Assembly (NCBI GenBank): GCA_003993805.1
Contig: RSEF01000002.1
Location: 70,926,266 to 70,990,265 of the forward strand
DNA length: 64,000 bases
Source of the DNA: Himantopus leucocephalus
Lineage: Eukaryota > Chordata > Aves > Charadriiformes > Recurvirostridae
Direction: 5' to 3'
This document shows, in pieces, positions 1-23,500 of the stretch; position 1 is the stretch's first letter, and every line of letters starts with the position of its first letter. Both the position numbers and the translations under genes were made by a program. Below the pieces are notes generated by a model. That model made no database searches, was not told the DNA's origin, and saw nothing but the letters and a program-made list of their open reading frames with translations.

Positions 1-9443
<9,443 letters not shown>

Positions 9444-11623
9444 TAAAGTATAGCCTTTCTGCTTCGTCCCTTTTGTGCTATAAAGTTGTGATCATGTTAT
9501 CAGTATGGTATGGTTGCACATACTGCCCTACCATAAACAGACTTGCCAGTGTGGAGTCCTTCTGGTAACAGTGAGGATGTAGTAAATACTGCCTCATTCA
9601 TCGGTGTAGATGGTTCTTGTTGTCATTTGGGAAAGCATGGAAAAGAAGTTGCTGTTTTGCAGTAGATGATTGCTGAATTAAATGCCTTAAGACCCTCTCC
9701 CCTCCTGCCTCCTTCTCCCTCCTTCTACCCTGGCTTTGGCCTCTCAGGGACATGGCAATACATATGTGTGTGTAATTTCAAGGAAAGCATCACTAAAATA
9801 GTTAGTGTTACTGTTTAATATTCTGTGAATGAAACCATGTGAGGTTAAAAGAAAAAAAAGACTAAAGCAGATGCTTCTGAGAAGAGAAACTGTATAGTAA
9901 GGCAGTGTGGTGGGTAACGGTTGCAAAGGACTGCTTTGAGATACTGCTGTAGCAAGCTGCCTCCTCTTTCCTAGAAGTCAGTTATGAGGTCCTTGGTGAA
10001 CTCTTACAAGTTCTTATCCTGAATGTGCAAAATGTGGGTTAAAATCGTAGGACTCAAGCCAATCTATTAGAGAAAATATGCTGAGAATGCAGGGGACTGG
10101 GAGTTGTCCTCTGTATGAAGTAAGAACCAAAACAGGCTGTCTGAAAAATGCCATTTAAAAGAGAGAAACGGAAAATGCTTTCTCAACCTTTTTCCTCCAC
10201 ACTCCTCGCATCCTAGTCACAAGCCGAAATCAACTGTAAAATAAAGTTCTCTTTCAAACAAAAGAAGTATTCCTGTTTTCTGCATGACCTTATGATTCTC
10301 CTGAGAAGCCCGATGGGGTGAGGAGAGCAGTGCTTTCCTGGACACCACCCTGTTCCTGTTCCCGTGTCCCCCACCTCTGGTCCCCACAACCTTTTCTACC
10401 CCCTGAGCAACAAACTCAAAGTCTAGTTAATATGCTCACATAGGTGCTCCGGTGTATCAGAATAAAATTTGTGTTATCTTCTATACTGGTAGAAATTTTG
10501 TAAGGCTTATTGCATGCTGTTACTGGTCAGGGGAAAAATATTTGTGTGTTTATTTTTGGCTTTACGAGATATAACAGAGGCTTGAAAATGATTTCTGTGT
10601 AGAAATTTAGGTGACATCCACTGTAGGTATGATACTGGGAGAGAGTGGTCATCGTTTCACAGCATTGCCACTGTTGCTTGCATGCTGTCTTAGGAATTTT
10701 TGCTGCCCTTCGCCCTTGCTTTGTCCTCTCGTTCCTGAGCTGTGCTGACACAACTGCTTGCAGGGTCACACCATGAGTAGGTTCAAGGAGCTGGTTAGGA
10801 TTAAAAATAATAGCGAGAGGAAGACAGATTGATACTTTTTGCCAGGGTTCTTTATTTTTAACCTGCATGAGTTTTCATCCCTTGTTCACAGCACAGCCGC
10901 AGGAGCAGCCACCAGTGCAACCGAGGGGGCACCCCCTTCTTCTCTTGGGGCTGGCAAGGGGCAGGAGGGCTTGTCCCTTACGCTGTCCCTGCTTCTGGTG
11001 CCCTGTGCAGCCCAGCTTCAGAAATGAGTGGGATTGCTACATCACCGTCCCAAGAAACTGTGTTTGAGTATTGCAGGAAAAATTTTTTTTGAGGAATATT
11101 TGCTAGGTTTGGGCTGTGGGAATTCAGGCACTTGAGAAGCAGCTGGGTGGTTCAGCCCTAATAATAGGGAACTCAGTGCCTTTGGTACTTTCTGGGTTAA
11201 AACCAAACCAAAACAAAAAAAAAAAAACAAAACAGAAGCTAAGATGAAAAATATCTTTCTGGCTTTTGTGGAAGATGAGGCATCATTTCAGCTCTTCTTT
11301 ATGCATCGTGAACTGTTGACATAATATTGTGTTTGTTGCTGCAGTTGCTGTGAAGGAGAATGTTCCTGTTTTGTTTCCATTTACACCCAACACACACTTG
11401 TATCTACTTTTTTTCCTGCCCTGGCTTCCTCTTTGCAGCCAGACCTCTTCTGGGCTCCTTCTCTTAAGCTGTACTGCAGCATGTTGAGTGTTTTGATGTC
11501 TTCCTCTTGTTTCATTTAACGTTTTTTGTTTTGTTTAGCTGAATATGTGATGTTTCCTTGATCCAGGTCATCTTGGGATCCCACAAAGATTTGTGCCAGG
11601 AATATAGGGATATGCAGGAGGAT

Positions 11624-11646
11624 GGGGGAGGGGGGGGGTGGGTGGG
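11624..11646 (+). other. G-quadruplex-forming motif on the transcribed-RNA sense strand
   Basis: GGGGGAGGGGGGGGGTGGG followed by TGGG gives at least four G-tracts with one-base loops. G is on the coding strand, so the pre-mRNA would carry it. Confidence 0.7.
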
Positions 11647-14600
11647 ACTGAAATGGGATCTATGGGTTCGCTGCCTCACCTTACTGAGTTTTGAGAAATT
11701 GTGCCCTCCTTGTCTTCCCCCTGGGCTTCCTCAAAATCAAACTTTTCAATTGTTTGTTCAGCTGTGTGTACAGCTAATGGCACTCTTGTACTAAAATACA
11801 CAATTAAACACTGTAGCTTTAGCATGTACTTCATGCAGTTTTTTCCCTTCCCCAGAACGAGTATTTATCTTCTTGAAATACTGTGGTATAAAGCTGGTGG
11901 TATATGCAGTGAAATGATTTTAGGGATTGGTGCATTTAATGAAGCATACGTGTTTGGAACTTGCTCTATATAATACAGTGAGTTTTGAGTACCAGGTTTC
12001 CTATGGTGTTTGAACTGTGCATATATGCAAGTTACTGTTTAGTTTTTTATGGGTTGTGGGGTTTTGGTGAGAATTTTTTTGGTGTATGGCAGAAATGTTT
12101 CTTTTGGAAAACAGAACCTGTCATCTTCTAGAGGAATAGGTCATCTGTATTTCACTCCAGTGATGGAAACAAAAAGAGTGCTAAGCAAGTAAGCATAGTA
12201 AATAAAGGGAGGCTGTTGTAAAGCGCTCCAGTTTCAGTAATTAAGGCTCTGGTTTGACCTTGCAGTTCTTCAGTGTAATGGCAGGCTGGTACTGTGGAGG
12301 CAAATAGTCTCTTCCCAGTTTCTTCTTCCCTCCTCTTCCCAGCTGTGGTGTCTGGCAATCTTCTGGCCCCCAGGTCGTTGAGTTCAGTGGATTGATCTGG
12401 CATCATTTTCCTGCCCCTCCTAGAGCAGGTCGCATTATATAAATGGAATAGGGAGATAGATTCATGTGTGTGTGTAATTTGCATTTATAGTTGATCCAAA
12501 CTCTTCCCGTTTCAGAGATGATTTGCACGAGAGCCTGGATGAATAGCAAATGCCAATTCTCATAGCAAGCTGAGCAGAGGGTGAGTTTGCTAGCACTTAG
12601 CATTGCCTTGTGGTCTCACTATGCCAGCCATCTCTGGTGTAGATTTTTCTTGGGTCAAAACTAGGCAGTGGCTGCTCCCAGTGAGCTATTGGTCAGAGGA
12701 CTTAGTTGTAGATAGGTGCTGACAAGCATCTGTGGGGGAGGTAAATCCCTACCAGCCTGCCTGTTGACCAGTTGAACGGATTACTGCGGAGTATTCCTTA
12801 TTTCACACATATATGCCAAGCTGTGTAACACAACAGTAGAACCCCTAACCAAGCACTGCTTCAGGTTCATCACATCTATTTTTTTTTTTTTCAGTTTCAG
12901 CCCCCTTCCTAGTAACATAGCTTGACTGAAGAGCCACATGTGAGAGCATCGTGATGGGAGGAAAGAGATTGCGGTTCTGGTGAAAGTATGCTGATTTAAT
13001 ATAATGCAGCAGGTTTTTTTCACAAACTCACTTAAATACTTTGTTTGGTGGACCAGGCCTTTGAATGCTGTGATGCAGTGCTGTTAGGCTTCAAGTGGCT
13101 CCAACTAGTCTTTGTAGGTACTTTGTCAGTAATTAACACCTTTGCTATCCAGGGACTGGAGGAAGCTTCCTACGCAGCCAGGTTTTCAGCCAATGGGGAA
13201 AGTCCCATCTCTGTTTCTTTTTAAGTGTAGGGCTTTAAAGTGCAACAGGAACCATGGAACAGTACTAAAAGTGTGCAACCTGCCATTTTGTGATGCTGCA
13301 GGTTTCAGCTGTGATAGCTTGGTGGTGGTAAAGAGGAAAAGAAGTACGTGTACAGCTTTGCCTTTGCAAAGTCTCCAGATCAGTCCACAAATTGCAAGCC
13401 CTACTTACAGAATAAATGGGGTTTAAGGAGGATTGGCAGTGGTAAGCTCAGGCTTCAAAATACTTAGATATTTTTGAGTTTCCACTCAAAGAATGGACAA
13501 TACTTGCTTTGGTCTGAGCTGTGTCTATTACAAGTGACCAGGTCTGTGGGAAAGCAGAGGGTTAATCCTGAGAAGTTAGTACTATTTTCAGCCAGTAAAG
13601 AGGTGTCAGTGTTATTCTAACATTTAGCAAAAAGCTAAGCATTACGCTGAACCTGTTGTGCAATGGGTTGCTGTCAAACTGCCACGTAAGTGAGAGCAGT
13701 TGCTAGTTTGTTCAGTGGTTTTGGGAGAGATGAACACAGGCGTTGGTATACAGGCTTGATAAACTATCAGGTTTGATGGTCTTCACTGAGTAAAGACCGC
13801 TCATTTAAAAAACCCTAAAAAAGGTACTAGCTGAAGGAGAAAAGTAACTTCAATGTAGCTGCATGTTCTTGGTATGAATCCCCAATTTCCAGCTATCATT
13901 CGCAGTTGAGAAGGTCAATAGTTTACAGGCCAAAGGTGTTTGAGTCACTGTGCTGGGTGCTTGTACATTTTTATGGGCAGCTCTCAAGACTACAACCACT
14001 GGCAATTAATAACAGTGTGCAAAGACAGCTATATATTTTCTAGTAACACTTGCTCACCTTACCCAAGAAGAGATGTGTACAGAGCAGATTTGATGTCACA
14101 GTAGGTTAATCTTTGGTGATAGTAGGCTATTGCTTGTTTCCTGTTACTAATCAGGTGGCTACTCATTTACATGGCCCCCTTCCTAGAAACGCACACAAGG
14201 AATTGCCACATGCACAAATGCGTTTATCTTTTATTGTAAAGTTCTGTTAATAGAAGGCCGTGAGAAGCAGGAGGAGGTTGACTGATTTTAATAGTTGTTA
14301 AGCTTTAATTTTGGGTTTGGTTTTTTTTACTTAATGTTAGAATATTTTCTCCAGTAGGGGGGACAAAGAGGTTTGTTTAGTTTAGAAGAAAATAGGGTTG
14401 AAGAAATTTCCCCCCCTTGCAGGAGTGGCGGAGCAGATGCATGTTCCCCCTTGGACCGAGAGTGTGCACAGCTCCCAGAAGACACATTGTCCAGTTCTGC
14501 TACAGGGAATGTTACTGGCAGCAGGAGAAAGGGACAACCCACTGGGGAGCAGTCGTGTTTTAAGCTGCCACAGCTAGATTGGCCAGAAATTGCTTATTAA

Positions 14601-14760
14601 GAATCTTCTGAGGCCTTTAATTAATACAGCAGCTTTCTGCTAACGGTCTCAAGCATGTGACAATCAGAAGTGTGGTTGTGTGTTACAGGAAGGCCAATCC
14701 ATGGGATGTGCTCCGGCCCCTTGCCTCGTGCTGGCTCCCTGCTGCATTTTCCTGTTTGTC

Positions 14761-14777
14761 TTTTTTTTTTTTTTCTN
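14761..14777. repeat. Poly-T run ending in an ambiguous base
   Basis: A 14-base T run is followed by CT and a single N at 14777. Confidence 0.85.
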
Positions 14778-16827
14778 TAATTTTTATTTTTAGCTGCCAA
14801 TTTAACTCCCTGAACTGGCTCACTGTGAGGCAAGATGAGTATCAAGGTTTGTCAAATTAAACAGTGGGAGTATGTGGCCAAGGAGGGGGAGGCATGTACA
14901 CTGGTGGCCGCACAGCTGCTAGGCTGGCAGGGCTGTATTGCACCCTCAGCACAAAAGACGCCAGTCAAGGGTAGGCAAGCTTCTGTGTATTAGGCAAGCT
15001 GCTAATTTAAGTGGTTTCTTTAAGTGATATTTACTTTTCAACTTGAGCTGCAAAAGACTTCCTTGCAGCAGAGCTGTCAAAAGATTGAGGGGACTCAGGG
15101 TCCGTTTCTTTTTTCTTTTTCCCTTTTTTTTTTTTTTTGTCAAATTGATTTGATAGCTAATAACGATCAGTCTCTTTAGCACTAGACTTAGCACCTTCCA
15201 TGCAAGACGTAAAACAAGGTCAATCCCATTCCCACGTATGTAAGTTTGTGAGGGATTTCTACTCAGTATTGTAGGTGATGGAAGGAGGGGTGTATTATGA
15301 CTCAGGTGCGAAAGCGGGAGACTGCTCGTAGTATCAGTGTTTTTCCAGGACCTTTTTAGTGAATAGTCTTTTCACTAATTGAAACACTATGTAATGTATT
15401 TGTGTTCAGCTGTTGCCTGCTACCACATAATGTAATCCCAAGTATTAACCAGGTGCTTCTATTATTTTTTTCTAATTTCAGTAGGCTGTGCAAATCTGCA
15501 TTAGTTGTTTGCTTATGAAGAACTACATTGATCCACAATAAAACCAAAATGGCAGTAAGATTTATGTATAATAATTTTGATTTTCTTTTTTTACCCCCTC
15601 TGGAAATTCTGATACGAGTGGAATATATTTTTAGTGTAGCACATTTATATTTAAATAACAAGCCTTATAAAGAAAACAGTAACAGTCCATTGGAGTGAAT
15701 TTGCACAGGAATAGTAAAAAGACAGATTACGTGCTTTATAATGGAAGTCAAGGAGATCATTCTATGTAGTTTGAAAAGGAAAAAATCAGGTGATTAATGT
15801 TCTTTCAGTATTTTCATAAGGAACAAACAAGTTGTTGACATGGATTCTTCTATCCGACAGGCAGGATATAACAAGGTACACGAGTCTGGGAACACTGTAA
15901 CTTTGTGGGTAGACAGCTATGTAAACAACTTGTCCAAGTAGTGATTTAATAATTGTGAAGGTACAATTTATAGCAGCTGAGAAGTGTTAATCAGTGTCCG
16001 GTTCAAACTCACTTGTCCTTACCTGCCACCTTCTCTTCAGAAGTCAGAGTTGCAGGAGGAGGTCTTCAAGACCTTGAGCTTGGGCTCGTTCCCTGAGGGA
16101 CCAGGGGAGATTCCCTGGTGCAGTTGTTTCTCTGGTTCTGTGTATGGCAAATGTTCTTTCAGCTGCTTGATAACCCATCCCTACTGTCATTCACTTTATT
16201 CGTATGTCTCACCTCTGTGTATGACAGGCCAGATGTTGACTGCTTAAGTACCAGGGGGAGGTTGCTCTGAACCGATGTAGGCAATAATTGATTCTGTACT
16301 GAAAGATCCTTTTTCCAAGCAAAATTGTGTGTCAACGTGAAAGAGGTTTTTTGATGCACATAAGCCACTGTCTGTATAAGACTCTAGCCTGATATTTGGG
16401 TTAACATAACTCTTTGCTGCATCTGATTTCTTCTGTCGTTTTCCACGTGCATCTGTACTGTTGCTTGGCCTTCTCTTACCTTGATATTACAGTTCAGCTA
16501 CTGACTGATAGTTCAGCCCAGTACCCATACTGCTGCTGCTGATGTGTGGGGGAGATGAGCCACCTCTCTGATTTGATCCTTTTTAGAACCTTCTTGACTT
16601 TGTTCCTCTCGGAAGATTATCTTTCTGTTACTCTCCTGTCCAGAGAGTAAGGCATTTATGGACAATCTACTTAGGTGGCATTTCAAAAAGGCAGGTTGGC
16701 ATTATAACTGTTTTCCATAGAGGACTGTATCTGGACAGCCAGTGAGTGTTTTTTCTTCCTAAAGAAGAAATTTTCAGAAGAAATGTTACATGTGGTGGAC
16801 ATTCCCAGGGATTTTGTCATGTCAGCA

Positions 16828-16959
16828 GAGATCAAGGCCAGGTTGGATGGGGCTTTGAGCAGCCTGGTTTAGTGGAAGGTGTCCCTGCCCATGGCAGGGC
16901 AGTTGGAACTAGAAGATCTTTAAGGTTCCTTCCAACCTAAACCATTCTATGATTCTATG
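16828..16959 (+). mobile_element. CR1 LINE 3' tail fragment
   Basis: The sequence runs from an AGGCCAGGTTGGATGGGGC block through TGAGCAGCCTGGTTTAGTGG, GGTGTCCCTGCCCATGGCAG and CCTTCCAACCTAAACCATTC, and ends in two ATTCTATG-type units. This is the standard 3' untranslated end of avian CR1 elements. It is heavily 5'-truncated, as most CR1 copies are, and carries no coding sequence. It lies in sense orientation in the A-B intron. Divergence looks low to moderate by eye. Confidence 0.93.
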
Positions 16960-19900
16960 GACTCGTTGCTGTGCCCTTGGCTGTTCCTGGCTGTTGCTGC
17001 TGTTCCAAAGCCAGGCTGCCTCATCCTAAATAGTGTAAACGTGGATAACTTGAAATCTATATGTTTTTTGCTTTGGGTTGTGTTTACCCGTAGGTAAAAT
17101 ATTGCATCCTCACCAAACAAACACTGAGGCCCATGAGATCTCCTGACAGCTTTGGCTGCTCACTCCATGAATCAGTTTCCATGATCCTGCAGCATGAGTG
17201 GGGGGAGGGGGGAAACCCCAGCCCAAGCATTCACATGTATCACAAATGAGTGTCTTTCCACTTATTCCTCCATTCATCATTCCCTCCAAAAGAATTTAAA
17301 ATCAAAGACAGGAAGAAAAAAATGCATATAATTTTATTTTTAAGATTACAGCAATGCCATGATTTTTTTTTTTTCTGTTAAGTTATTTTAAAGAATGGGA
17401 TTCTATTTTAAAATTTTGATTCCTAGAAATTAGCCATCCTAGCATTTGCAGTGGTCTTATTCTTTTGGAAAAGAAGAGATTACTTAATGAGAAAACATTC
17501 AGCATCATCAAGTATGAGTAAGATTTCAGAATTATGAAACATTCATTTTCTCACATATAATTAAAATTTGAGCTTAAAAAGATGTCAACAGATAAAAATA
17601 ATTCTAGCAAGAATAAAGGGCCAAGAATGGAGAAGCAGAAAACCGTTCCTGAAATAAAGATGTAAAATGCTGTAATGTTTGGCAGTAAGTAGTTTGCTGA
17701 AATTAAATTTAGTAACAATTTTATGAAGTAAGGCCATTTTTTAGTGGTCTTTTGAAGGATTAGGAAACAAAGGAATATGGGAAGTATGGTCTGAAGATTC
17801 TTGCTATTTTGTACTTTGTAGTAATAGTGGGCTCCTAATATTTTAATTCAGTCTAACATTTGGAATGTACGGCTGATTTGCCAGAAGAAATTTTACGTTT
17901 TGTTGTGCCAGGCTGGACATGATTTAGTAGGCTGCATTACTATAGCTTCTCCAGTCTCCAAACAAGATCTCCAAAGATCTTGCCTTCTAAGCACTGTTAA
18001 GACCTAGTTTGTGTTTTAACTAATATTTAAGCAAACTGGTGATGGAAGCATCTAGTTTCTTTTATATGGACATTTAGAGGAGATTTACCATGGGCTGTTT
18101 GCGTACAACATAATTTCTGCTGCAGTTCTGGCCCAAGTGTTTTGTATGTGTGCCTAGATAAACACCAGCATGGGTTGCAATAATGTTGTCCTGTGGCTCT
18201 GCAAAGATAATGATATTAAAAAACAAAGAGAGTACCATTCCAATCTTTTAAAGTGGAAGTGTATCCTAACACTGAGTTTTAAGTATATTTGGGGTTTTTT
18301 TTGTATTTTTTTTTTAAGTATTTGAAGATTGTATTTATAATGTATGCTGGTTTGGCATACACTAAACTATAGGAAATCTTATTCTGTATTTATTCCCGTG
18401 GCCGATCTAGATGATGTGTGAGTGGTAGGAATATATTCTTGACGTGTTCCTTGCAAATGGCCGTGTGAGCGTGGGCTGCTGCTGGTTCACCAAAACTGAC
18501 CACAGTGCGGGTGTTAGTGTTGTTATGGGTCAGATCAAAGCAGATGGTTTCCCAAGTAGGGAGTGGGTCTCAACACTCCCTGATGGATGAGAGAGGTGTG
18601 GGGTGGTGGTCAGAAGTAGGGCAGTCCTCGTCACCAGTATTGAAGCTTGGGATTGTAAGAGTTTTCTATCTCTGAACTGAATTTGAAAAGCATAGATCTT
18701 TTTTACTGTAAATATCTTCTCTGGAATCTTTTCAGGTTTCTTGTGTTGATAGAAAAATCACAGGCATTTTACATATATGGCCTAGCTTATGCTGGTATAG
18801 TGCTTTTCCTTTATTTTCTTCTATTGCTGCATCCAGTAGCACAGGATTTCCTGAGGGAAGCTAATTGGTTTTTTTCTTCTTAACCTGAACATTTGTATTT
18901 TTACTATTTTAATGGTATGTTTATTATTAAATAATTTGTACAGTAATGGCCATGTCATCATTATGTTTTGATTTTATGCTTTCCTTCTTTGCTTTTCTCT
19001 CTTGGTATTTCTTCTTGGCTCTGATTAAGTAAACTAAAGCTTAAGGGATCATTGACCATGTGGCAAATTATTTGCAAGTTATTTTGTTTTTGTTTTTCTC
19101 CAGTTGTATTACAGTCTATTTCCACTGGTAGCATCCTTCTTTCAGCTTTCAGACAAGTTCTCCCCTGAGTTTCATAGTGGTAGTTACTATGGAGATGACT
19201 GTCTACTCTTCCTCTTCTCCCTTGCCCTCCTCTTTTCCTCGAGCTCCTGCAGCTGTTATTTATCTTTTCAATAAAGTAAGTAGGTTTTGTACAGACATTG
19301 CTTCTAATATCTTTTCTATTGCAACATGTCATTTGCCTGTAATGCTTTCACTTTAATGAAATCCTGTAGATACTCGTTTATATCAATGAAAAATTTGGGG
19401 TATGAGTAGAGAGTGAGGAGATCCCTAGTTAAAAGGGTCTCTCCCGGAGCTATTATCTGATTTGATCTTTCTTCACAGTTGAAGAGCTGTTCATTGGAGT
19501 CATAATTCTGCAAAATGAATTAACTGGTAACCTCTGTGTGTGTATGTATGCTGAGTGTCTAGGATAGCTTTTTAGAATTTATTTATTTTAAATGACAGCT
19601 TTTTGAATTCAATATAAACATGTTCTGGTGCAAGTTAAAATTTCTCTGATGAAGAAATGAAAACTTGAGACAACACGTCGTTAGCCTTTTAAGTCTGAGA
19701 GACTTTTCTTTGCACCTCATCATAATTTTGATAGCTCTTTATACAGCTTTATATATTCCAGCTTTAACAGAGAAACATGGATGTTTGGGTAGTCAGCTGT
19801 TCTGCAACAGATAGGATATTTTCCTTTGCACGTGTGCTGTTGAATTTCTGAACCCCTTGTCTTGGGGAAGTGTAGTTTCACTTGGTGTCAGTGCCTTCTT

Positions 19901-20379
19901 GAGCGACTTAGAGATTTGAAATGTGCTCTCTCTACCACAACCACCTGGCTGAGGAGACATCCCACCCAGAACACCAGTGTAACTGTACTGCTGTTTTGAT
20001 GAGTGCTAGTTTCTTAAGGCGGCTGCACCTTCAGAGGTTTTCCCTCTTTCTTTAGGAAAGTCTTGCCCTAGGTTATTATGAATAGTGATCTTGCACTGCT
20101 TTCCTTTGGCCTGCTGAGCACTGTCACCTGTGGCTTTCCACAATCAGGAGCCTACTGAGAAGTCCCTCTGTTTTCCAACTGCATAAATAGCCTACCTTGG
20201 GCTGTTGGTCAGATAATGCAAATCACTTTGCCTCCCGTTGAGAGCGTTGGGTTGAAATTACAGCCTAATGGCCTGCTATGCAGCCAGGGGATACATGATA
20301 AGGAGGAGTTTGCTTCCCCTGACCCCATTTGTGCTGGCTCTGGCACGGTTTGCCACCTAGCAAAAGCAAAGGCAGATGG

Positions 20380-20560
20380 TTTTCTGCTCGGTTAGTAGGA
20401 CTTGTCTCGGGGACGGGTCCCCTGGGCACCTCCGTGAGCGCAGCAGAGGTGGCCATGAGCAGAAAGACGAAGAGGAGGAGCATCAACCCCCCCGGGTGGT
20501 GGCAGGCTGCCCCGGTCAGCTCAGCCCTCCGGGGTTACGTTGCTCTCAGATTTATCCTAA
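20380..20560. promoter_or_regulatory. CpG-rich pocket in the A-B intron (candidate regulatory)
   Basis: About ten CpG in 180 bases, with clearly higher G+C than the surrounding intron. It is too short to meet usual CpG-island length. The minus strand holds an ATG-initiated frame starting near 20483 with a hydrophobic, signal-peptide-like start (MLLLFVFLLMATSAAL). No known protein is recognised. It could be an intronic regulatory island, an old retroposon piece or chance. Confidence 0.22.
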
Positions 20561-23500
20561 GCAAGCAAACAGCTTGTCTCCCTTTTTGGTCATTCCTCTT
20601 TCCCGGTGAGGTGAGGGAGAGAATCTGAAACCCTTTGCTTTTTGTCTTCTGTGCTCTTTTATTATGCCTTAGATTATTCCTGGCCCTGTGACAATTTGTT
20701 CTGCAAGTTGTCAAGCAAAATGTGTATTTAAAAATAAATTACTCTAAAATTTTAATCAACTCTTTTTTTAGAAGGGAGTCTCATGTTTTTCTTTTGCATA
20801 CGTCTAGTTTGCTGTGAAAGTGAGCAGCTGGGACTTTCTTGATTACTGCTATTTTTAGTGTCGTCGTCTTTACACCTGCACATTGAAAATCATGAAGTTT
20901 TCTTAACAGGGATTGAGAAATCTTTCAGCCCCCCTGACTCTTAGGTCAGAAGCCTGAAACCAAACTGGCCTGCTAATTGTTGTATCTTGGTGTGCTTGGA
21001 CTTTTTATGTTTGTCTTACACTAGAAAAATTGACTGCTATTGATTTTTCTTGAAATCTAATTCACCCCACCCGGCTGATTTGTAAGAGAACAAGAAGACA
21101 AACCAGGTGTGGCATGATTTCTAAGAACCTCGCTTTTATGTCTCTAGGCCTATGAAATCCTGTCATTACCTGAAAATTAGATTGTAAGTATTGAGTCACA
21201 CCTAGGTAAATGTTACCATGCAGTCAAGGTTTGGTTTTTATCTGTTTTATTTAATTTCTGTTATGTAGAAATCTTGTCGTCAAATTTATTCTTGATACAT
21301 GTGCTACATGCCGTACCAGTTTGAGTATTTAATTGCTTCCAGTTTCCAGATGGACTGCAAAATAAACTTTAAAGGTGAATCAGATGAGAAATGGAAAAAC
21401 AAGGGAGTTAGCATTTGAGTAAAGGCCACGCTATTCTTGTCAGGAGAATTAACTGGAGTAATTCAGAAAAAGAACACATGAAAAAAAGGTTGTTTCTTCC
21501 TTGAAGCTTACAGTTGCAGAACCCTACTAGAACATGAATTCAAACATTTCTTGCTCCTCATGCAATAAAACCACAGTATTGCCTAGTAGCCTAGTACTGT
21601 AGGTACAGGGCAGGGAACATGCACGTTCAAATTCTTGCCATACTGTGTGGCCTTGCATGTCATTTAATTGCTGTATCTCTCTTTCATCTTCAAAATTAAT
21701 TAGCAGCATTATGAGGGATTCAAGATCGAAGTAATATTTGTTTATTGTTTTGAAGACTAAAGTAAAAATAAATTATATTATTTATTTACATTTTTTTATA
21801 TATATAGGTGTCTGTTTTTGATTTATGTATTTATGTCCCCACATCCTTGTTCTGATATTAAATTAACATAGAAATTTATAAACAAAGAAAAAAAATTGAC
21901 TCTGGAAGAAGGATTTTGAGAGTGCTTTATCTGCACAACTGCATTAAAATACATTTTTAAATAACAAGAGTTAACTCCTGGATCCACTGAAAGACAGTGC
22001 TTATTCGTTATTGATTTCAGCAAGTCAGATGTTTTCCTAAGATGTCTGCAGGCTGAAGAATGCTGTAAATTAGGTGCCGCAGGTTTTGACTGCGCTTGGA
22101 GTAGCCCTGCTTAATATCCCTCTGTTTTTCCAGATTCTTCAGCAAAGAGTCTTGTTTATTCTCCTTTTCAATTATGTTATTCTGTGTATGCTGGAGTTTT
22201 ACACCACAGAATAAGCCATCAGAAAGTGATGCCATGTACTGTCTACCATGTATTTCCCCAGGCTCTTACTTGGCTTGTATCGGCTGGCTGCCTCTGTTAA
22301 GTTGGTCAGTATATACTCTGAGAAATTAAGTGTTTATTGAATGAATGGCTGCCGATCTATTGGGTTGTTGGGTACTTGATTATTTTAGTGGCAGAGAAAG
22401 ACATCCTCTTCACCCACAGGATTGTTTGTTAAAAGCCTTTTGCACCCAGTATGTGTTGGTGTTGAAGCTCCTACATCGCACTGCTTCCTCTGAAGCTATA
22501 GCTTATGTGCAGCATTACTAATTCAATGGGAGTAAAAAGAGTATGTGCCAATCATTGTAAAAACAGAAGCATCTCTCCTTTACGTTTTTATTTGGTGTTA
22601 CAGGGTAATTCAATGAAAATAGCTCAGATAACAAAAGTATCCCATGTTTCCTAAACCATGTTGTGTTCCTTTTATTTCAGTCATAGAAACTTCCCCATAT
22701 GGAACTTTACTCCAAATTACGGTCATTGTTTTCAGCTTCTTAGTTGCATCTTCTTGAGCACTGGTTCCCCACCCCCTACTCTGAAACTGTGCAGTTTCAG
22801 GAAATTTAACTGCTTTAGCTGTTTGTTGTGTGTGTGTCTCATTCTTTGGTGTTACGTGCTGTCTTCAGTTCAAGGCTTCAGATTGATTTGCTTCTCTATC
22901 AGGTTTGTACGTGCTGTTCAAAGCCCTCTGCCAGTCTGGGGATGCAGCTGTATGCTAATTTCCCAGTTTCTACAAAACACTGACAGGTCACTGCCAAAAT
23001 ACTTGGTCCGCTTGCCATGGAGGAAGGAAGTTTTGGGGCTGGGATGGGTGAAAAAGGCAGGGGCTGGGCCTGTTGCTGTTTCTTGTTTCTTCTCAGCTCT
23101 TGGAGAGGAAGATCCTTTTCTTGAGACAGAGCTCTGATGTTGTTAGAAATGCAGTTCTGTCACATCATTATTTCAAATTTTTAACATGAAAAAGGCAAGT
23201 TAAAAGGGGATTTGTTAGAAGTTCTTGTTACTCTGTCTTCTAAAAGGAAGTGTGAATTCAATCTTCATATACCATGTCTTCATATAACAATTTTTAAAGG
23301 CTCTTTGGGCTGAAGTCAGGTTTCACATGAGGACAGACAACAATATTTCAGTATCTGGGCAAATTTCCAGACTCTGATACGATCTGCTTGATCTGATCTC
23401 TCCTGTCCTCTGGGTGTACTTTTTTCCCAAGACTCTTCTCACTGCTCAGGGACACATCTTTTAGAACTTGATGTTCCCAACTTAAAAAGCAAACTGACAA

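Noticed and set aside
18961..19332. 123-codon minus-strand frame with a basic middle section
   Set aside because: It looks like AT-rich random sequence with no motif or splice context.
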